A DNA stretch of 64,000 nt. It comes from an uncultured Collinsella sp. (lineage in GTDB: Bacteria; Actinomycetota; Coriobacteriia; Coriobacteriales; Coriobacteriaceae). The notes under the pieces are model-generated. The model was given only the letters and a program-made list of their open reading frames with translations, ran no database searches and had not been told where the DNA came from. How positions within the stretch are numbered: the first letter of the stretch is position 1; the number at the start of each line of letters is the position of its first letter. A program made the position numbers and the translations under genes. Positions 25,645 to 34,328 of this stretch are shown here, piece by piece. The stretch lies in contig CABUKS010000005.1 in NCBI GenBank assembly GCA_902492235.1, positions 15,897 to 79,896 of the forward strand, given 5' to 3'.

Positions 25645-26886
25645 CTAGGGCCTGGGCGTTCCGCAGTTGCTGCAGAACTTGCCGCCGTTTTCGCTACCGC
25701 AGTTGGGGCAGAACCACTTGGCCGGTGCGGGCGCGGGCGCGGGACTGCCGCACTCGGAGCAGAACTTGCCGGTGTTGGTGGCACCGCAGCTGCAGGTCCA
25801 CGTGCCGGCCGCGGGTGCGGCGGCGGGGGCCGGTGCGGGGGCGGGCGCCGGAGCCGGCTGCGGGGCGGCCTGCTGCTGTGCCTGGCCGGCGGCGAACAGC
25901 TGGCTGGCATTCATGCCGCCCATGCCACCTGCCATGCCCATGCCCATAAAGCCGGCCATTGCGCCGTTGGGGTTAGCGGCCGCCGCGCGCATCGCGTCGC
26001 TCTGGGCGCTGGCGATGTTGGCTGCCGCCATGGTGGGATCGCGCATGACCGCGGCCTTCTGCAGGTCCTTGATCATCTGCTCGTCCTCTTGCGAGGCGGC
26101 GATGGAGTTAACGCCAAAGCTCACGATCTCGACACCACGCAGGTCGCGCCAGTCGGCAGAGAGGACCTCGTTGAGCGCACGGGCGAGCTCGGTGGTGTGG
26201 CCGGGGATGGCGCTGTAGCGGATGCCCATCTCCGAAATCTTGGCAAAGGCTGGCTGCAGGGCGGTGAGCAGCTCGGACTTAAGCTGGCTGTCGATCTTGT
26301 CGCGCGTATAGCTATCGGTCACGTTGCCGCACACGTTGGTGTAGAACAGCAGCGGGTTGGTGATGCGATACGAATACTCGCCGTTGCAGCGCACGGAGAT
26401 GTCGACGTCCAGGCCAATGTTGTTATCGACCACGCGGAAGGGCACGGGCGAGGCGGTGCCGTACTTGTTGCCGATGATCTCCTTGGTGTTGATGAAGTAG
26501 ACGCGCTGGTCCTTGCCCGCGTCGCCGCCAAAGGTAAAGCGGCTGCCGATATTGGCGAAGGTCTCCTTGATGGAGTCGCCCAGGTTGCCGCTAAAGACGC
26601 TCGGCTCGCTGCCGGTATCGAAGACGAACTCACCGGGCTCCAGCGCGACTTCGATGATCTTGCCGTTTTGCACCACGAGCATGCCCTGGCCGTCGTTGAC
26701 GGCGATGACCGAGCCGTTGGAGATGACGTTGTCCTCGCCGCGCGTGTTGGAGCTGCGGCCACCGGTGCGTTTGCTGCCCTTGCAGGCCAAGACGTCAGCA
26801 GGCATCGATTCGCAATAGATAAATTCCTTCCACTGGTCGGCCATGACGCCGCCGGCAGCTCCCAATCCAGCTTTCAAGAGTCCCAT
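25645..26886 (-). CDS. SPFH-domain protein with two C-terminal zinc ribbons (YdjI-like)
   Basis: 413 residues. An SPFH/band-7-type domain occupies about 25-275 (GEFVFDTG, DISVRCNGEYSYRI, SADWRDLRGVEIVSFGVNSI). A Met/Gly/Ala-rich hinge and an Ala-Pro repeat follow, then two zinc ribbons: CSCGATNTGKFCSECG and CPNCGSENGGKFCSNCG. The same combination occurs in Bacillus YdjI-type proteins associated with PspA membrane stress. There is no signal peptide or membrane helix, so it would act at the inner membrane face. The Pro/Ala linker suggests a flexible tether. AAAGGAAG precedes the start. Confidence 0.82.
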   Translation of the reverse strand: MGLLKAGLGAAGGVMADQWKEFIYCESMPADVLACKGSKRTGGRSSNTRGEDNVISNGSVIAVNDGQGMLVVQNGKIIEVALEPGEFVFDTGSEPSVFSGNLGDSIKETFANIGSRFTFGGDAGKDQRVYFINTKEIIGNKYGTASPVPFRVVDNNIGLDVDISVRCNGEYSYRITNPLLFYTNVCGNVTDSYTRDKIDSQLKSELLTALQPAFAKISEMGIRYSAIPGHTTELARALNEVLSADWRDLRGVEIVSFGVNSIAASQEDEQMIKDLQKAAVMRDPTMAAANIASAQSDAMRAAAANPNGAMAGFMGMGMAGGMGGMNASQLFAAGQAQQQAAPQPAPAPAPAPAPAAAPAAGTWTCSCGATNTGKFCSECGSPAPAPAPAKWFCPNCGSENGGKFCSNCGTPRP

Positions 26887-26934
26887 GGTAATCTTCCTTT
26901 CTCGTCAAAGGCCGGGTGGTATTGGTTGGATTGC

Positions 26935-28257
26935 TTAGTCGTCCTTGTCGTCTTTCATGACAACGGTGGTCTCGGTGTGGCTGAAGGTGTCGTGCTTCTC
27001 GGTCAGGTCGAGCTCGCCGCAGTACTCGTCGGCGTGGGTGGCCTCGTTGGCCGTCTTGAGCTGGCCTACCAGTAGCACGTCTCCGATAATCGCGATGATC
27101 AGCGGCGCGATGACGTTGATGAGGATGCCCTCGATATCAAAGGTGAGGTAATCCGGATCGAAGGCGTATTCCCCCATAAAGAGAATCTGGGAGAGGATAA
27201 ATCCGATCACAAAGAACAGCACCGAGGCGATGGCGAGCTTGGGCTTGGAGCAGGGGAGCTCGCCGACCAAGCGGCCGGTCTGGCCGTTCATGGCAAACAG
27301 GTAGCTCTTGCCGTTCCACGAGGTGGAGAGCATCCAGACGGGGAACAGGGCGTAGTCGCTGTCTTCCCAGGTGTAGTCGAGCTGCTTGCTTTCGACCGTG
27401 GCATCGTCGTATTCGTCGACGACGGTCTCACGCAGGGCCGAGATTGTGCTTTCTTCCATACGGCGCTCGGCGCGCGCCTTGCAGGTCTCGCAGTCCTTGT
27501 CGTAACGGTTGGCGATGTAGCCGGGCATATATGCGATCGAGAACGGACGCAGTGCGTCGTAGTCAAACGGCTCGATGGCGTCCATGTGGCCGTCGGGCAT
27601 CTTGGACGATCCGTCGACGGGCACGCGCTTAAACGAGATATTGCCCTTGCGATAGGCATCGTAGTGGTCGGTGGTCGTGACGGTGCGGTCGGATTCCTCG
27701 GTCACGGTCTCGTTGGTCGCGTCAAAGTACACTTCGCCGTCAACGCGGGCGCCGTAGAGCCAAAACGGCACGTAGACACCTTGGACCTCGTCGATGTGGT
27801 TGCCGGTGACAAAGCTCTTGGGCAGCAAGATCTTGCCCTTGTAGTGTTCCTTGAGTGCGGCCGTGACGTCATCGCGCCCGAGCTTAAACGGAATCACCAG
27901 GTCGGGTGAGAAGTCGCCAGAGAGCTGGCCGGGCGCCACGGCGGAGTTACCGCAGTACGGGCAGGTGGTGACGGCGACGGTGCCGTCGGACACGAGCTCG
28001 GCGCCGCACGACGAGCAGATGTAGCCGGCGTTTTGGGCCAGCTCCTGCACGGCATCGTCGACAGCAGGCTTGGGGGCCGCGGCTGCGGCATCGGCTTTGG
28101 CATCTGCCTTGTCCTGGCGCTCGCGATAGAGGGCCTCGACTTCTTCGACTTCAAAGCGCGAGTCACAGTAGTCGCAGACGAGCTTTTGCTCGGCGCTGGC
28201 AAAATGCAAGGGGCCACCGCAGGCAGGGCACTGATAGTTAACGCTCTCGAAGGCCAT
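26935..28257 (-). CDS. Zinc-ribbon membrane protein (TFIIB-type ribbon)
   Basis: 440 residues. It opens with a zinc ribbon CPACGGPLHF...CDYCDSRFEV (10-32), has a second one CSSCGAELV...CPYCGNSAVAPG (about 82-106), a large soluble middle part with FWLYGARVDGEVYFDA and CETCKARAERR, and two hydrophobic segments near the C-terminus (about 345-365 and 380-405). The layout matches YdjG-like proteins found next to SPFH/zinc-ribbon proteins. AAAGGA lies before the ATG. It sits between the DUF4428 gene (24-base gap) and the SPFH gene (48-base gap), one operon. Confidence 0.78.
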   Translation of the reverse strand: MAFESVNYQCPACGGPLHFASAEQKLVCDYCDSRFEVEEVEALYRERQDKADAKADAAAAAPKPAVDDAVQELAQNAGYICSSCGAELVSDGTVAVTTCPYCGNSAVAPGQLSGDFSPDLVIPFKLGRDDVTAALKEHYKGKILLPKSFVTGNHIDEVQGVYVPFWLYGARVDGEVYFDATNETVTEESDRTVTTTDHYDAYRKGNISFKRVPVDGSSKMPDGHMDAIEPFDYDALRPFSIAYMPGYIANRYDKDCETCKARAERRMEESTISALRETVVDEYDDATVESKQLDYTWEDSDYALFPVWMLSTSWNGKSYLFAMNGQTGRLVGELPCSKPKLAIASVLFFVIGFILSQILFMGEYAFDPDYLTFDIEGILINVIAPLIIAIIGDVLLVGQLKTANEATHADEYCGELDLTEKHDTFSHTETTVVMKDDKDD

Positions 28258-28281
28258 GATCGGTCCTTTCGCTGCCGGAGG

Positions 28282-29019
28282 CTATGCGCCGATGGCGCCG
28301 CCGCAGTATTCGCAGCGCCCACTGGCATCGGGAATGGTGGTGGCTCCGCAGAAGGGGCAGGTCACCGCGGTCTTGGGGGCCTTGGCGGCCACGACGCTGT
28401 CGCGCGTCTCCTGGCGCAGCTGCACCAGCGCGTCGCGGACCTCGGTTGCCTGGCGCTTGGCCTCGCGGTATTCGATGGAGCCGCGCTGATCGATGGTGGA
28501 GTCGTTCACGCGCAGGTTGATCTCGGTAAAGTACGGCGTGTTGACGTGGATGGTCAGATTAAAGTCGTAATCCAGGTCGTAGCGCGGCGGGTTGTAGCTC
28601 TCGCGCTCGCCGTCCTTGGTCTCGCGATAGATCTCGGTGCGATGCTCGTCGATATCCATATCGCAGCCGAGTACCTGCGAGAACTCGATGATGTCGGGAT
28701 TGGCGTCGCGCCAGCGGCTCTGCGAAGTGATGATCAGCAGGCCCGCGTCCTCATCGAGCATAATATTGGTGCGCCCGGCAGAAAGCGTGCGCGTGGGGTT
28801 GAACGAAGACAGGCGTTCGGCGTTGGCCTCGCGGTAGGCGAGTTGCTCACGGATGTCGTCCGCGGTGCTGGAGCGATAGCCGTGAAAGTAGGGGGAGAGC
28901 TTGCCGGCGCACTCTTTGCACAGGTAGCCTTCATTGATTTTTGTCTTACCTAGAAGTCCCAGCTCGGTACCGCAAATCGCGCACTCTTTCTTCTCGAACA
29001 TCTTGTCAAAGAAGCCCAT
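28282..29019 (-). CDS. DUF4428 protein with C-terminal zinc ribbon
   Basis: 245 residues. The N-terminal DUF4428 zinc motif is ECAICGTELGLLGK...YLCKECAGKL (16-41); a beta-rich middle domain carries PH-like strands (TNIMLDEDAGLLIITS), and the C-terminus is another ribbon CPFCGATTIPDASGRCEYCGG. First gene of the minus-strand operon, preceded by GGGAGG. All three proteins of the operon carry zinc ribbons, so they may assemble with each other. No enzymatic motif was seen. Confidence 0.78.
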   Translation of the reverse strand: MGFFDKMFEKKECAICGTELGLLGKTKINEGYLCKECAGKLSPYFHGYRSSTADDIREQLAYREANAERLSSFNPTRTLSAGRTNIMLDEDAGLLIITSQSRWRDANPDIIEFSQVLGCDMDIDEHRTEIYRETKDGERESYNPPRYDLDYDFNLTIHVNTPYFTEINLRVNDSTIDQRGSIEYREAKRQATEVRDALVQLRQETRDSVVAAKAPKTAVTCPFCGATTIPDASGRCEYCGGAIGA

Positions 29020-29396
29020 GGCTGCCTCCCATCAACTGGTAGCGTGTGTCACTTTTGATGATGGGGGAGTGCGCGATCCTTCGCGATACCCAGACGGCTC
29101 AAGGAGTCTCCACAACTGGGACACATGGCCCATTTTTCATCCGACACATAGGGACACTCCTTGCTGCGGGTAGTCATTGGGCACTCATTGGGGACGTACT
29201 TCAATGAGTGGCAGTTGGAGACACTCCTTGCCGAGCTAGAGGCCGCGCGTGTCCCTTCTGGTCCATGAGGCTCAAAACCGCGGTGTGACGTGAACGGCTG
29301 GGGTCAAATTTGCAGCATTTCAAGCCTGGCTTCGATATTGAGACTGGTTCTTTATTAAAATAGATTTCCAGACAATTGAGCGGCTGGGGGTTAACC
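29020..29396. other. 377-base divergent intergenic region with hairpin repeats
   Basis: No gene seen. It contains an F-family hairpin with altered arms (CACTCATT / AATGAGTG, 29182-29210), an F2 hairpin (GGCA...TGCC, loop with GGAGACACTCCTT, 29210-29232), two further GGGACAC words near 29120 and 29150, and the promoters for the DUF4428 operon and the LuxR-type gene, which I could not place. Confidence 0.7.
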
Positions 29397-30941
29397 ATGG
29401 GGGACATGGGAGACACAACCGCATATTTGCGTCGGGGCATTCGGGAGATTATATGCCTGGCGCTGTTCTTCTTCACGTTTTTGGCGTGCGAGTATCTCTT
29501 TGACGTGCGCATGGCCGAGTTCGTGTCTCCGGACGAGGTTGTTATTTATGAGAGCCTTGTTATCGGCGCGAGCGTGATTGGCTTTTTTGTGCGTCCTATT
29601 CTGTACTATCGCCGTCCCCATGCCATTGAAGCAACGAGTGACGTTACGGGCGTTTTGCTGGTGGCGGCATTGCTGCTGTTGATTATGGCGGTTCAGGTTG
29701 AGGTGATAATTGCCGGCGGTTTGGTGGCGTGCTGCGCGCTGGGCTACTGCGGATCGACTACCCATGCAAACTTTGCGCGGCGCTTTGCACGGACGCCCTG
29801 CTTGGCGCGTGCGGCTGCACTTTCCTACGCCATGGGCGTTCTGGTGCAGGTTCTCAACCACATGGTGATGCCTGCCGGCATTCCTCAGCAGGCTGTTCTG
29901 GTCGTCTGCGCGATCGCGCAGGTGGCGTCGCTCCACGGTGCCCGACGCGCCAAGCTGCGCGACGAGTCCGATCCCAGCTTTGAACCCAGTGTTGCCGGGC
30001 TTTCGGTAGATGCTCTGGAATATGGCGCCAAGTGGCATGACGATCCCGAGGCAAAGGCGGCATTCCGCCGCACTGCAGCTCGCTTGACCGTGGCGACAGC
30101 GTATCTTTCCGGCGTATTCGCCGCTCTCAACGCGGGCCTCACGACCCTGCATGCTGTCGGAGCCGTTGATTTGGGTGACTGGCCGCGCCTGCTGCTTGTC
30201 GTGAGCTCGTTGGCCGCCGGCGTCCTATTTGACCTGCGCGGCCGTTCGTATATGAATATCGGCATGACATGCGCCGCCATGTTGTCTACGCTTTCGTTTT
30301 TTGTGCTCATCGTCGAGGGCAATGGCGGCAACGAGCTTGCTGCCACGATCATCTTTTATCTGGGCTCGGGCTTCTTTGTGGTGTTCTTTACCACAAAATT
30401 CGCCGCCATCTCGCTCTATGCGCGCTGGTCATATTTTTGGCCGTGCATGGGCCGCGTCGTCAACAACGTGTGCTCGATGCTCGTGACGGCGCCGGCAGTG
30501 GCGATTATTTTGAGTCAAAACGTGCTGGCTGCAGTCGGCGCGGCGCTCGTGATGTTTGTGGGTATTGCGATTACGCTGCTGGGGCAGTTGGGGCAACGAG
30601 CCGATGATGCCGCGATGCGGGACGGACTGACGCTTGCCACCGACGATCTTGGTGGGGATCTTGCGCCCACATGCTCCGACCCCGAGCCCGTGGAGGCAGC
30701 GGAGCTCACGTCCGATGAACGCCTTGATGCCTTCGTCGCCACCTTTGGGCTTACAGAGCGCGAGCGCGATATTCTTGAGGTCTTGGTCGTTTCGGACCAG
30801 AGCGTTCAGGACATCGCCACAACGCTCTTTCTTTCGCGCTCCACGCTCTATCGCCACATTTCTTCGATCAACAAAAAGGCCGGTACCGCCTCGCGCGTGG
30901 CCCTCATCAACTTCTTCTGGTCCTGGACGCCCAAGGACTAG
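29397..30941 (+). CDS. LuxR-family regulator with polytopic membrane domain
   Basis: 514 residues. Ten to twelve hydrophobic helices (about 20-405) are followed by a cytoplasmic linker and a C-terminal LuxR-type HTH (about 450-505, LTERERDILEVLVVSDQSVQDIATTLFLSRSTLYRHI). There is no receiver domain. Such membrane-bound LuxR proteins are abundant in Coriobacteriia and are thought to sense a signal in or across the membrane and regulate directly. The ATG at 29397 follows GGGGGT; the in-frame TTG upstream has no ribosome site. Targets and ligand unknown. Confidence 0.82.
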   Translation: MGDMGDTTAYLRRGIREIICLALFFFTFLACEYLFDVRMAEFVSPDEVVIYESLVIGASVIGFFVRPILYYRRPHAIEATSDVTGVLLVAALLLLIMAVQVEVIIAGGLVACCALGYCGSTTHANFARRFARTPCLARAAALSYAMGVLVQVLNHMVMPAGIPQQAVLVVCAIAQVASLHGARRAKLRDESDPSFEPSVAGLSVDALEYGAKWHDDPEAKAAFRRTAARLTVATAYLSGVFAALNAGLTTLHAVGAVDLGDWPRLLLVVSSLAAGVLFDLRGRSYMNIGMTCAAMLSTLSFFVLIVEGNGGNELAATIIFYLGSGFFVVFFTTKFAAISLYARWSYFWPCMGRVVNNVCSMLVTAPAVAIILSQNVLAAVGAALVMFVGIAITLLGQLGQRADDAAMRDGLTLATDDLGGDLAPTCSDPEPVEAAELTSDERLDAFVATFGLTERERDILEVLVVSDQSVQDIATTLFLSRSTLYRHISSINKKAGTASRVALINFFWSWTPKD

Positions 30942-30955
30942 CTAATCTCTCAATA

Positions 30956-31022
30956 AGTTGCGGTGGAATAGTCCCTAAATTAAAGTCACGGGGCTTTAAA
31001 CAGGAACTATTTCACCGCAACT
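30956..31022. repeat. A-family 67-bp palindrome, copy 1
   Basis: Arms AGTTGCGGTGGAATAGT... and ...ACTATTTCACCGCAACT close a 67-base element 14 bases behind the LuxR gene stop. Two other copies of exactly 67 bases lie at 51177 and 63825. Confidence 0.85.
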
Positions 31023-31122
31023 GCTGGGGGGATAGACTGCGGCGGCGGCAGAGGCAACGGCAGCGGCGTTGGCAGCTGTGGTAGTGGCAACGGCAGCTGG
31101 CAGGGTGTTTTCCGTCTACTTG

Positions 31123-33891
31123 CTACAGCAGCTCGCCGTGGCGGGCAATGTAGCGGCGCTTCGCCAGCTGGGTGAGCGCGATATAGGCGGTAACGATGCC
31201 AATGAGCAGCCCAAAAAAGCTCGTGGGCAGCGGCATGAGGCCGAGCGCATCGGCGATGGGGCTTGCCGGCAGCCAGGTGACGAGCGCCAGGCCCAGCACG
31301 GTAAGAACGCACAATGCGGGCGCGGCGTGGTCGCGCGGGCTCGGCAGATGCGGGGAGCGCAACATGTGGACCACGAGTGTCTGCGACCACATGGACTCGA
31401 CAAACCAGCCGCTCTGGAAGAGCGCAGCAAAGGTCGCCATACCCGCGACGTCGCCCGCGGTGGCAAGCTCGGACCAGCTTGCGTCCACGGCGGCGGGGCA
31501 CACGACAAAGAAGAGCGCGGCGAAGGTCACGATGTCAAACAGCGAGCTCACGGGGCCCAGCTCGAGCATAAAGCCCTTGATGGACGCGGCGTCCCAGGCA
31601 CGCGGGCGGGCAGTCCAGGCGTCATCGACGGTGTCCCACGGCAGTGCGATGCACACGATCTCGTAGACCAGCGACAGCAGTACCAGCTGCAGGGCGCTCA
31701 TGGGCAAAAACGGCAAGAACAGGCTCGCGACGGTCACGGACAGCACATTGCCAAAGTTGGAGCTCACCGTGGTCTTGAGGTACTTGAGCAGGTTGCCGTA
31801 AGTGCGGCGGCCTTCGATGATGCCGCGCTCGAGCACGCCCAGGTCCTTCTGAAGCAAGATGATATCGGCGGATTCCTTGGCAATATCGACGGCCGAATCG
31901 ACCGAGATGCCGCAATCGCTCGCACGCATGGCGGCGGCGTCGTTGATGCCGTCGCCCATAAAGCCCACGGTGTGGCCGAGCATCTCGCGCATGACACGTA
32001 CCAGGCGCGCCTTCTGCAGCGGCGAGAGCTTGGCGAAGAGGTGGGTTTTCTCGGCGCGCTTGGCAAGTTCGGCGTCATCGAGCGCATCGATCTCGGAGCC
32101 GAGCAAGACGTTGCTCGCATCGATACCAATCTGCTCGCAGACGGTGGCGGCGACGCGGTCGTTGTCGCCGGTTAGGACCTTGACCGCCACGCCCTTGGCC
32201 TCGAGGGTGGCGACGGTGCCCGCGGCACTTGCTTTGGGCGGATCGAGGAAGGCCAAAAAGCCCATCAGCACCATGTCGCACTCGTCGGCGATGCCAAACT
32301 CGCCCACGCAGCGCGGATTGGTCTTCTGCGCCACGGCAATTACGCGTAGGCCCTCGGCGTTAAGTCCGGCGATCTGCTTGCGAATCTGGGCGAGCTTCTC
32401 GTCGGTGAGCGGCTGAGCGATGCCATCGATCTCGACAAAGGAGCAGATCTCGAGCATTTCCTCGGCAGCGCCCTTGGTAACCATCTGGGTTTTGCCTTGG
32501 GCGTCGGCGACAACTACGCTCAGGCGACGGCGCGAGAAATCGAAGGGAACCTCGTCGACCTTGGTGTAGCGGTCGCGCAGGCTCTGGCCCAGCATGGAAT
32601 CGGGTGCGACGGTCGAGGGCGTCACATCGGCACGGTCGATTACGGCCAGGTCGATAAGATTTTTGAGGCCGGTCTGGAAGAAGCTGTTCAAAAACGCATG
32701 GCGCAGCACGCGCGCGTCCTCGTTGCCATCGGTGTTGAGGTAGCGCTCGAGCACGATGCGGTCTTCGGTGAGGGTGCCGGTCTTGTCGCAGCACAGGACG
32801 TCCATCGCTCCGAGGTTTTGAATCGCCGGCAGCTCCTTGACGATAGCCTGGCGACGGGCGAGGTCCTTGGCGCCCTGCGACAGGCTCGTGGTCACGATGA
32901 CGGGAAGCATCTGCGGCGTGATGCCCACGGCCACGCTCGTGGCGAACAGCAGCGCGTCGATGACGTTGCCCTTGGTGGCGGCGTTGATGGCAAAGACGGC
33001 CGGCGCCATAACGAGCATCAGGCGCACCAGCAGCATGGAGACGCTCGAGACGCCGCGGTCAAACGCGCTCTTTTCGCCGCGCCCGTTGAGCATCTTGGCG
33101 ATGCCGCCCAGGTAGGTGTCCGAGCCGGTGGCAACGACAAGCGCCATGGCGGCGCCGTTTTGCACGGAGGTGCCGGTAAAGACGATGTTCTTGCAGGCAG
33201 AGAGTGGCAGTGCGGAGCCGTCGGCGCCCTCGACGACGGTGACGGCGGTGGTCTTCTCGACGGCCTCGCTCTCGCCGGTGAGTGCGGACTCGATCACAAA
33301 CAGGTCGCGCGCGGTGATGATGCGGGCATCTGCCGGCACCATATCGCCGGCAGAGAGACGGATTACATCGCCGGGGACGAGCTCGTCGAAGGGGATCTCG
33401 ATGCGCTCGCCGTCGCGCAGGGCGGTGCAAGTGTTGGAGACCAGGTCCTTGAGGGCCTCGGCCGCATTGCCGCTGCGGGCTTCCTGGATAAACTTCATGC
33501 CGCCCGATACCAGCAGCATGGTGCCGATGACGATGACCGTGGAGGGGTCGCGCTGCGGTTCGGGCACGGCGAGCACGTCGATGTAGAGCGAGACCAGTGC
33601 GAGCGCGGCGAGGATGCCGGCGAAGGGATCGATGAACGCGTCGGCGATGCGGCGGGCGAGCGTTTTGGTCGTTGCCTCGATGGTGTTGGGGCCGACGGCG
33701 TTCAGGCGCTCAGTTGCCTGCTCGACGGTGAGGCCGTTTGCCGTGGCGTCAAGCAGTACGAGGGCGTCCTCGGCACTATGGGTGGCGGCGAATATGGTGT
33801 TCTTGGACAGGCCGGTATGAGCGGCAGGGCGCGCCGTGCGGCGGCGCTTGGAGATGGCTTCGAGTACCGTGACGGTTTTGAGCATCAGCAT
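31123..33891 (-). CDS. mgtA: Magnesium-translocating P-type ATPase (MgtA/MgtB type)
   Basis: 922 residues of the P3B class. Landmarks: TGES (205-208) in the actuator domain, SVAVGITPQMLPVIV in helix 4, phosphorylation site DKTGTLTED (Asp369), KGAAEEMLE in the nucleotide domain, LTGDN and GFMGDGINDAAAMRASD in the hinge, and several C-terminal helices. ITPQMLP and the AIQNLGAMDVL stretch before DKTGT are typical of MgtA, which imports Mg2+ under limitation. AAGGAGG precedes the ATG. A 209-base leader holding a short ORF lies upstream, as expected for a gene controlled by Mg2+ through its leader. Confidence 0.9.
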   Translation of the reverse strand: MLMLKTVTVLEAISKRRRTARPAAHTGLSKNTIFAATHSAEDALVLLDATANGLTVEQATERLNAVGPNTIEATTKTLARRIADAFIDPFAGILAALALVSLYIDVLAVPEPQRDPSTVIVIGTMLLVSGGMKFIQEARSGNAAEALKDLVSNTCTALRDGERIEIPFDELVPGDVIRLSAGDMVPADARIITARDLFVIESALTGESEAVEKTTAVTVVEGADGSALPLSACKNIVFTGTSVQNGAAMALVVATGSDTYLGGIAKMLNGRGEKSAFDRGVSSVSMLLVRLMLVMAPAVFAINAATKGNVIDALLFATSVAVGITPQMLPVIVTTSLSQGAKDLARRQAIVKELPAIQNLGAMDVLCCDKTGTLTEDRIVLERYLNTDGNEDARVLRHAFLNSFFQTGLKNLIDLAVIDRADVTPSTVAPDSMLGQSLRDRYTKVDEVPFDFSRRRLSVVVADAQGKTQMVTKGAAEEMLEICSFVEIDGIAQPLTDEKLAQIRKQIAGLNAEGLRVIAVAQKTNPRCVGEFGIADECDMVLMGFLAFLDPPKASAAGTVATLEAKGVAVKVLTGDNDRVAATVCEQIGIDASNVLLGSEIDALDDAELAKRAEKTHLFAKLSPLQKARLVRVMREMLGHTVGFMGDGINDAAAMRASDCGISVDSAVDIAKESADIILLQKDLGVLERGIIEGRRTYGNLLKYLKTTVSSNFGNVLSVTVASLFLPFLPMSALQLVLLSLVYEIVCIALPWDTVDDAWTARPRAWDAASIKGFMLELGPVSSLFDIVTFAALFFVVCPAAVDASWSELATAGDVAGMATFAALFQSGWFVESMWSQTLVVHMLRSPHLPSPRDHAAPALCVLTVLGLALVTWLPASPIADALGLMPLPTSFFGLLIGIVTAYIALTQLAKRRYIARHGELL

Positions 33892-34030
33892 AGGGTCCTC
33901 CTTGTTGAGGGGAGTTAGCGTACGTGTCGTATTTGCTTCAAAAAACCTAGATGTCGCTCACGTCAAGCTCTTGAGCCCACAAAGGGTGCAGCGCGCCTTT
34001 GCGGTGGTTTTGGCGATCTGCCGGTGGCGT

Positions 34031-34102
34031 TTATGCGTGTGCGGAGTCCTCGCGACGTGCCGAGGGCGACATGCAGGTTTTTCGACTAGGACTGCCTTCC
34101 AT
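34031..34102 (-). CDS. Candidate 23-residue leader peptide upstream of the P-ATPase
   Basis: ATG to TAA, 24 codons, in the leader of the Mg P-ATPase gene, 139 bases ahead of its start. It has an ideal TAGGAGG ribosome site 7 bases before the ATG, far better than chance ORFs, and lies 68 bases behind a good promoter on the same strand. The peptide (MEGSPSRKTC then MSPSARREDSAHA) has two prolines, arginines and acidic residues. It is not similar in sequence to Salmonella MgtL, but the position is the same. Existence is seen; the regulatory role is inferred. Confidence 0.5.
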   Translation of the reverse strand: MEGSPSRKTCMSPSARREDSAHA

Positions 34103-34169
34103 GGCACACCTCCTAAAGGCTGAGCGCAGCGCGCTTTGGGTATCTCGTACCCCTTTTTAATCCGCCCGT

Positions 34170-34198
34170 ATTCTTGATGAGGGGGTTTGACATGTCAA
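34170..34198 (-). promoter_or_regulatory. Promoter of the P-ATPase gene with TTGACATGTCAA palindrome
   Basis: On the minus strand TTGACA (34193-34198), 17-bp spacer, AAGAAT (34170-34175). The -35 is one half of a perfect 12-bp palindrome TTGACATGTCAA (34187-34198) that also gives a TTGACA on the plus strand towards pyrE. Confidence 0.55.
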
Positions 34199-34328
34199 CC
34201 CCATTGTTCGGAAAACCATTCCCCCTGACAAAGCCTTTACAGAATGCCGTGGCCCCAAAGCGCGCCCGCATCGACGCTTCGCCTGCGCTAAACTGGAAGG
34301 CACGTACGCGATTACGAGAGGAGCCCGC

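Noticed and set aside
34031..34102. Leader ORF as a homologue of Salmonella MgtL
   Set aside because: No sequence similarity beyond the MEGSP/MEPDP-like opening; only position and ribosome site support it.
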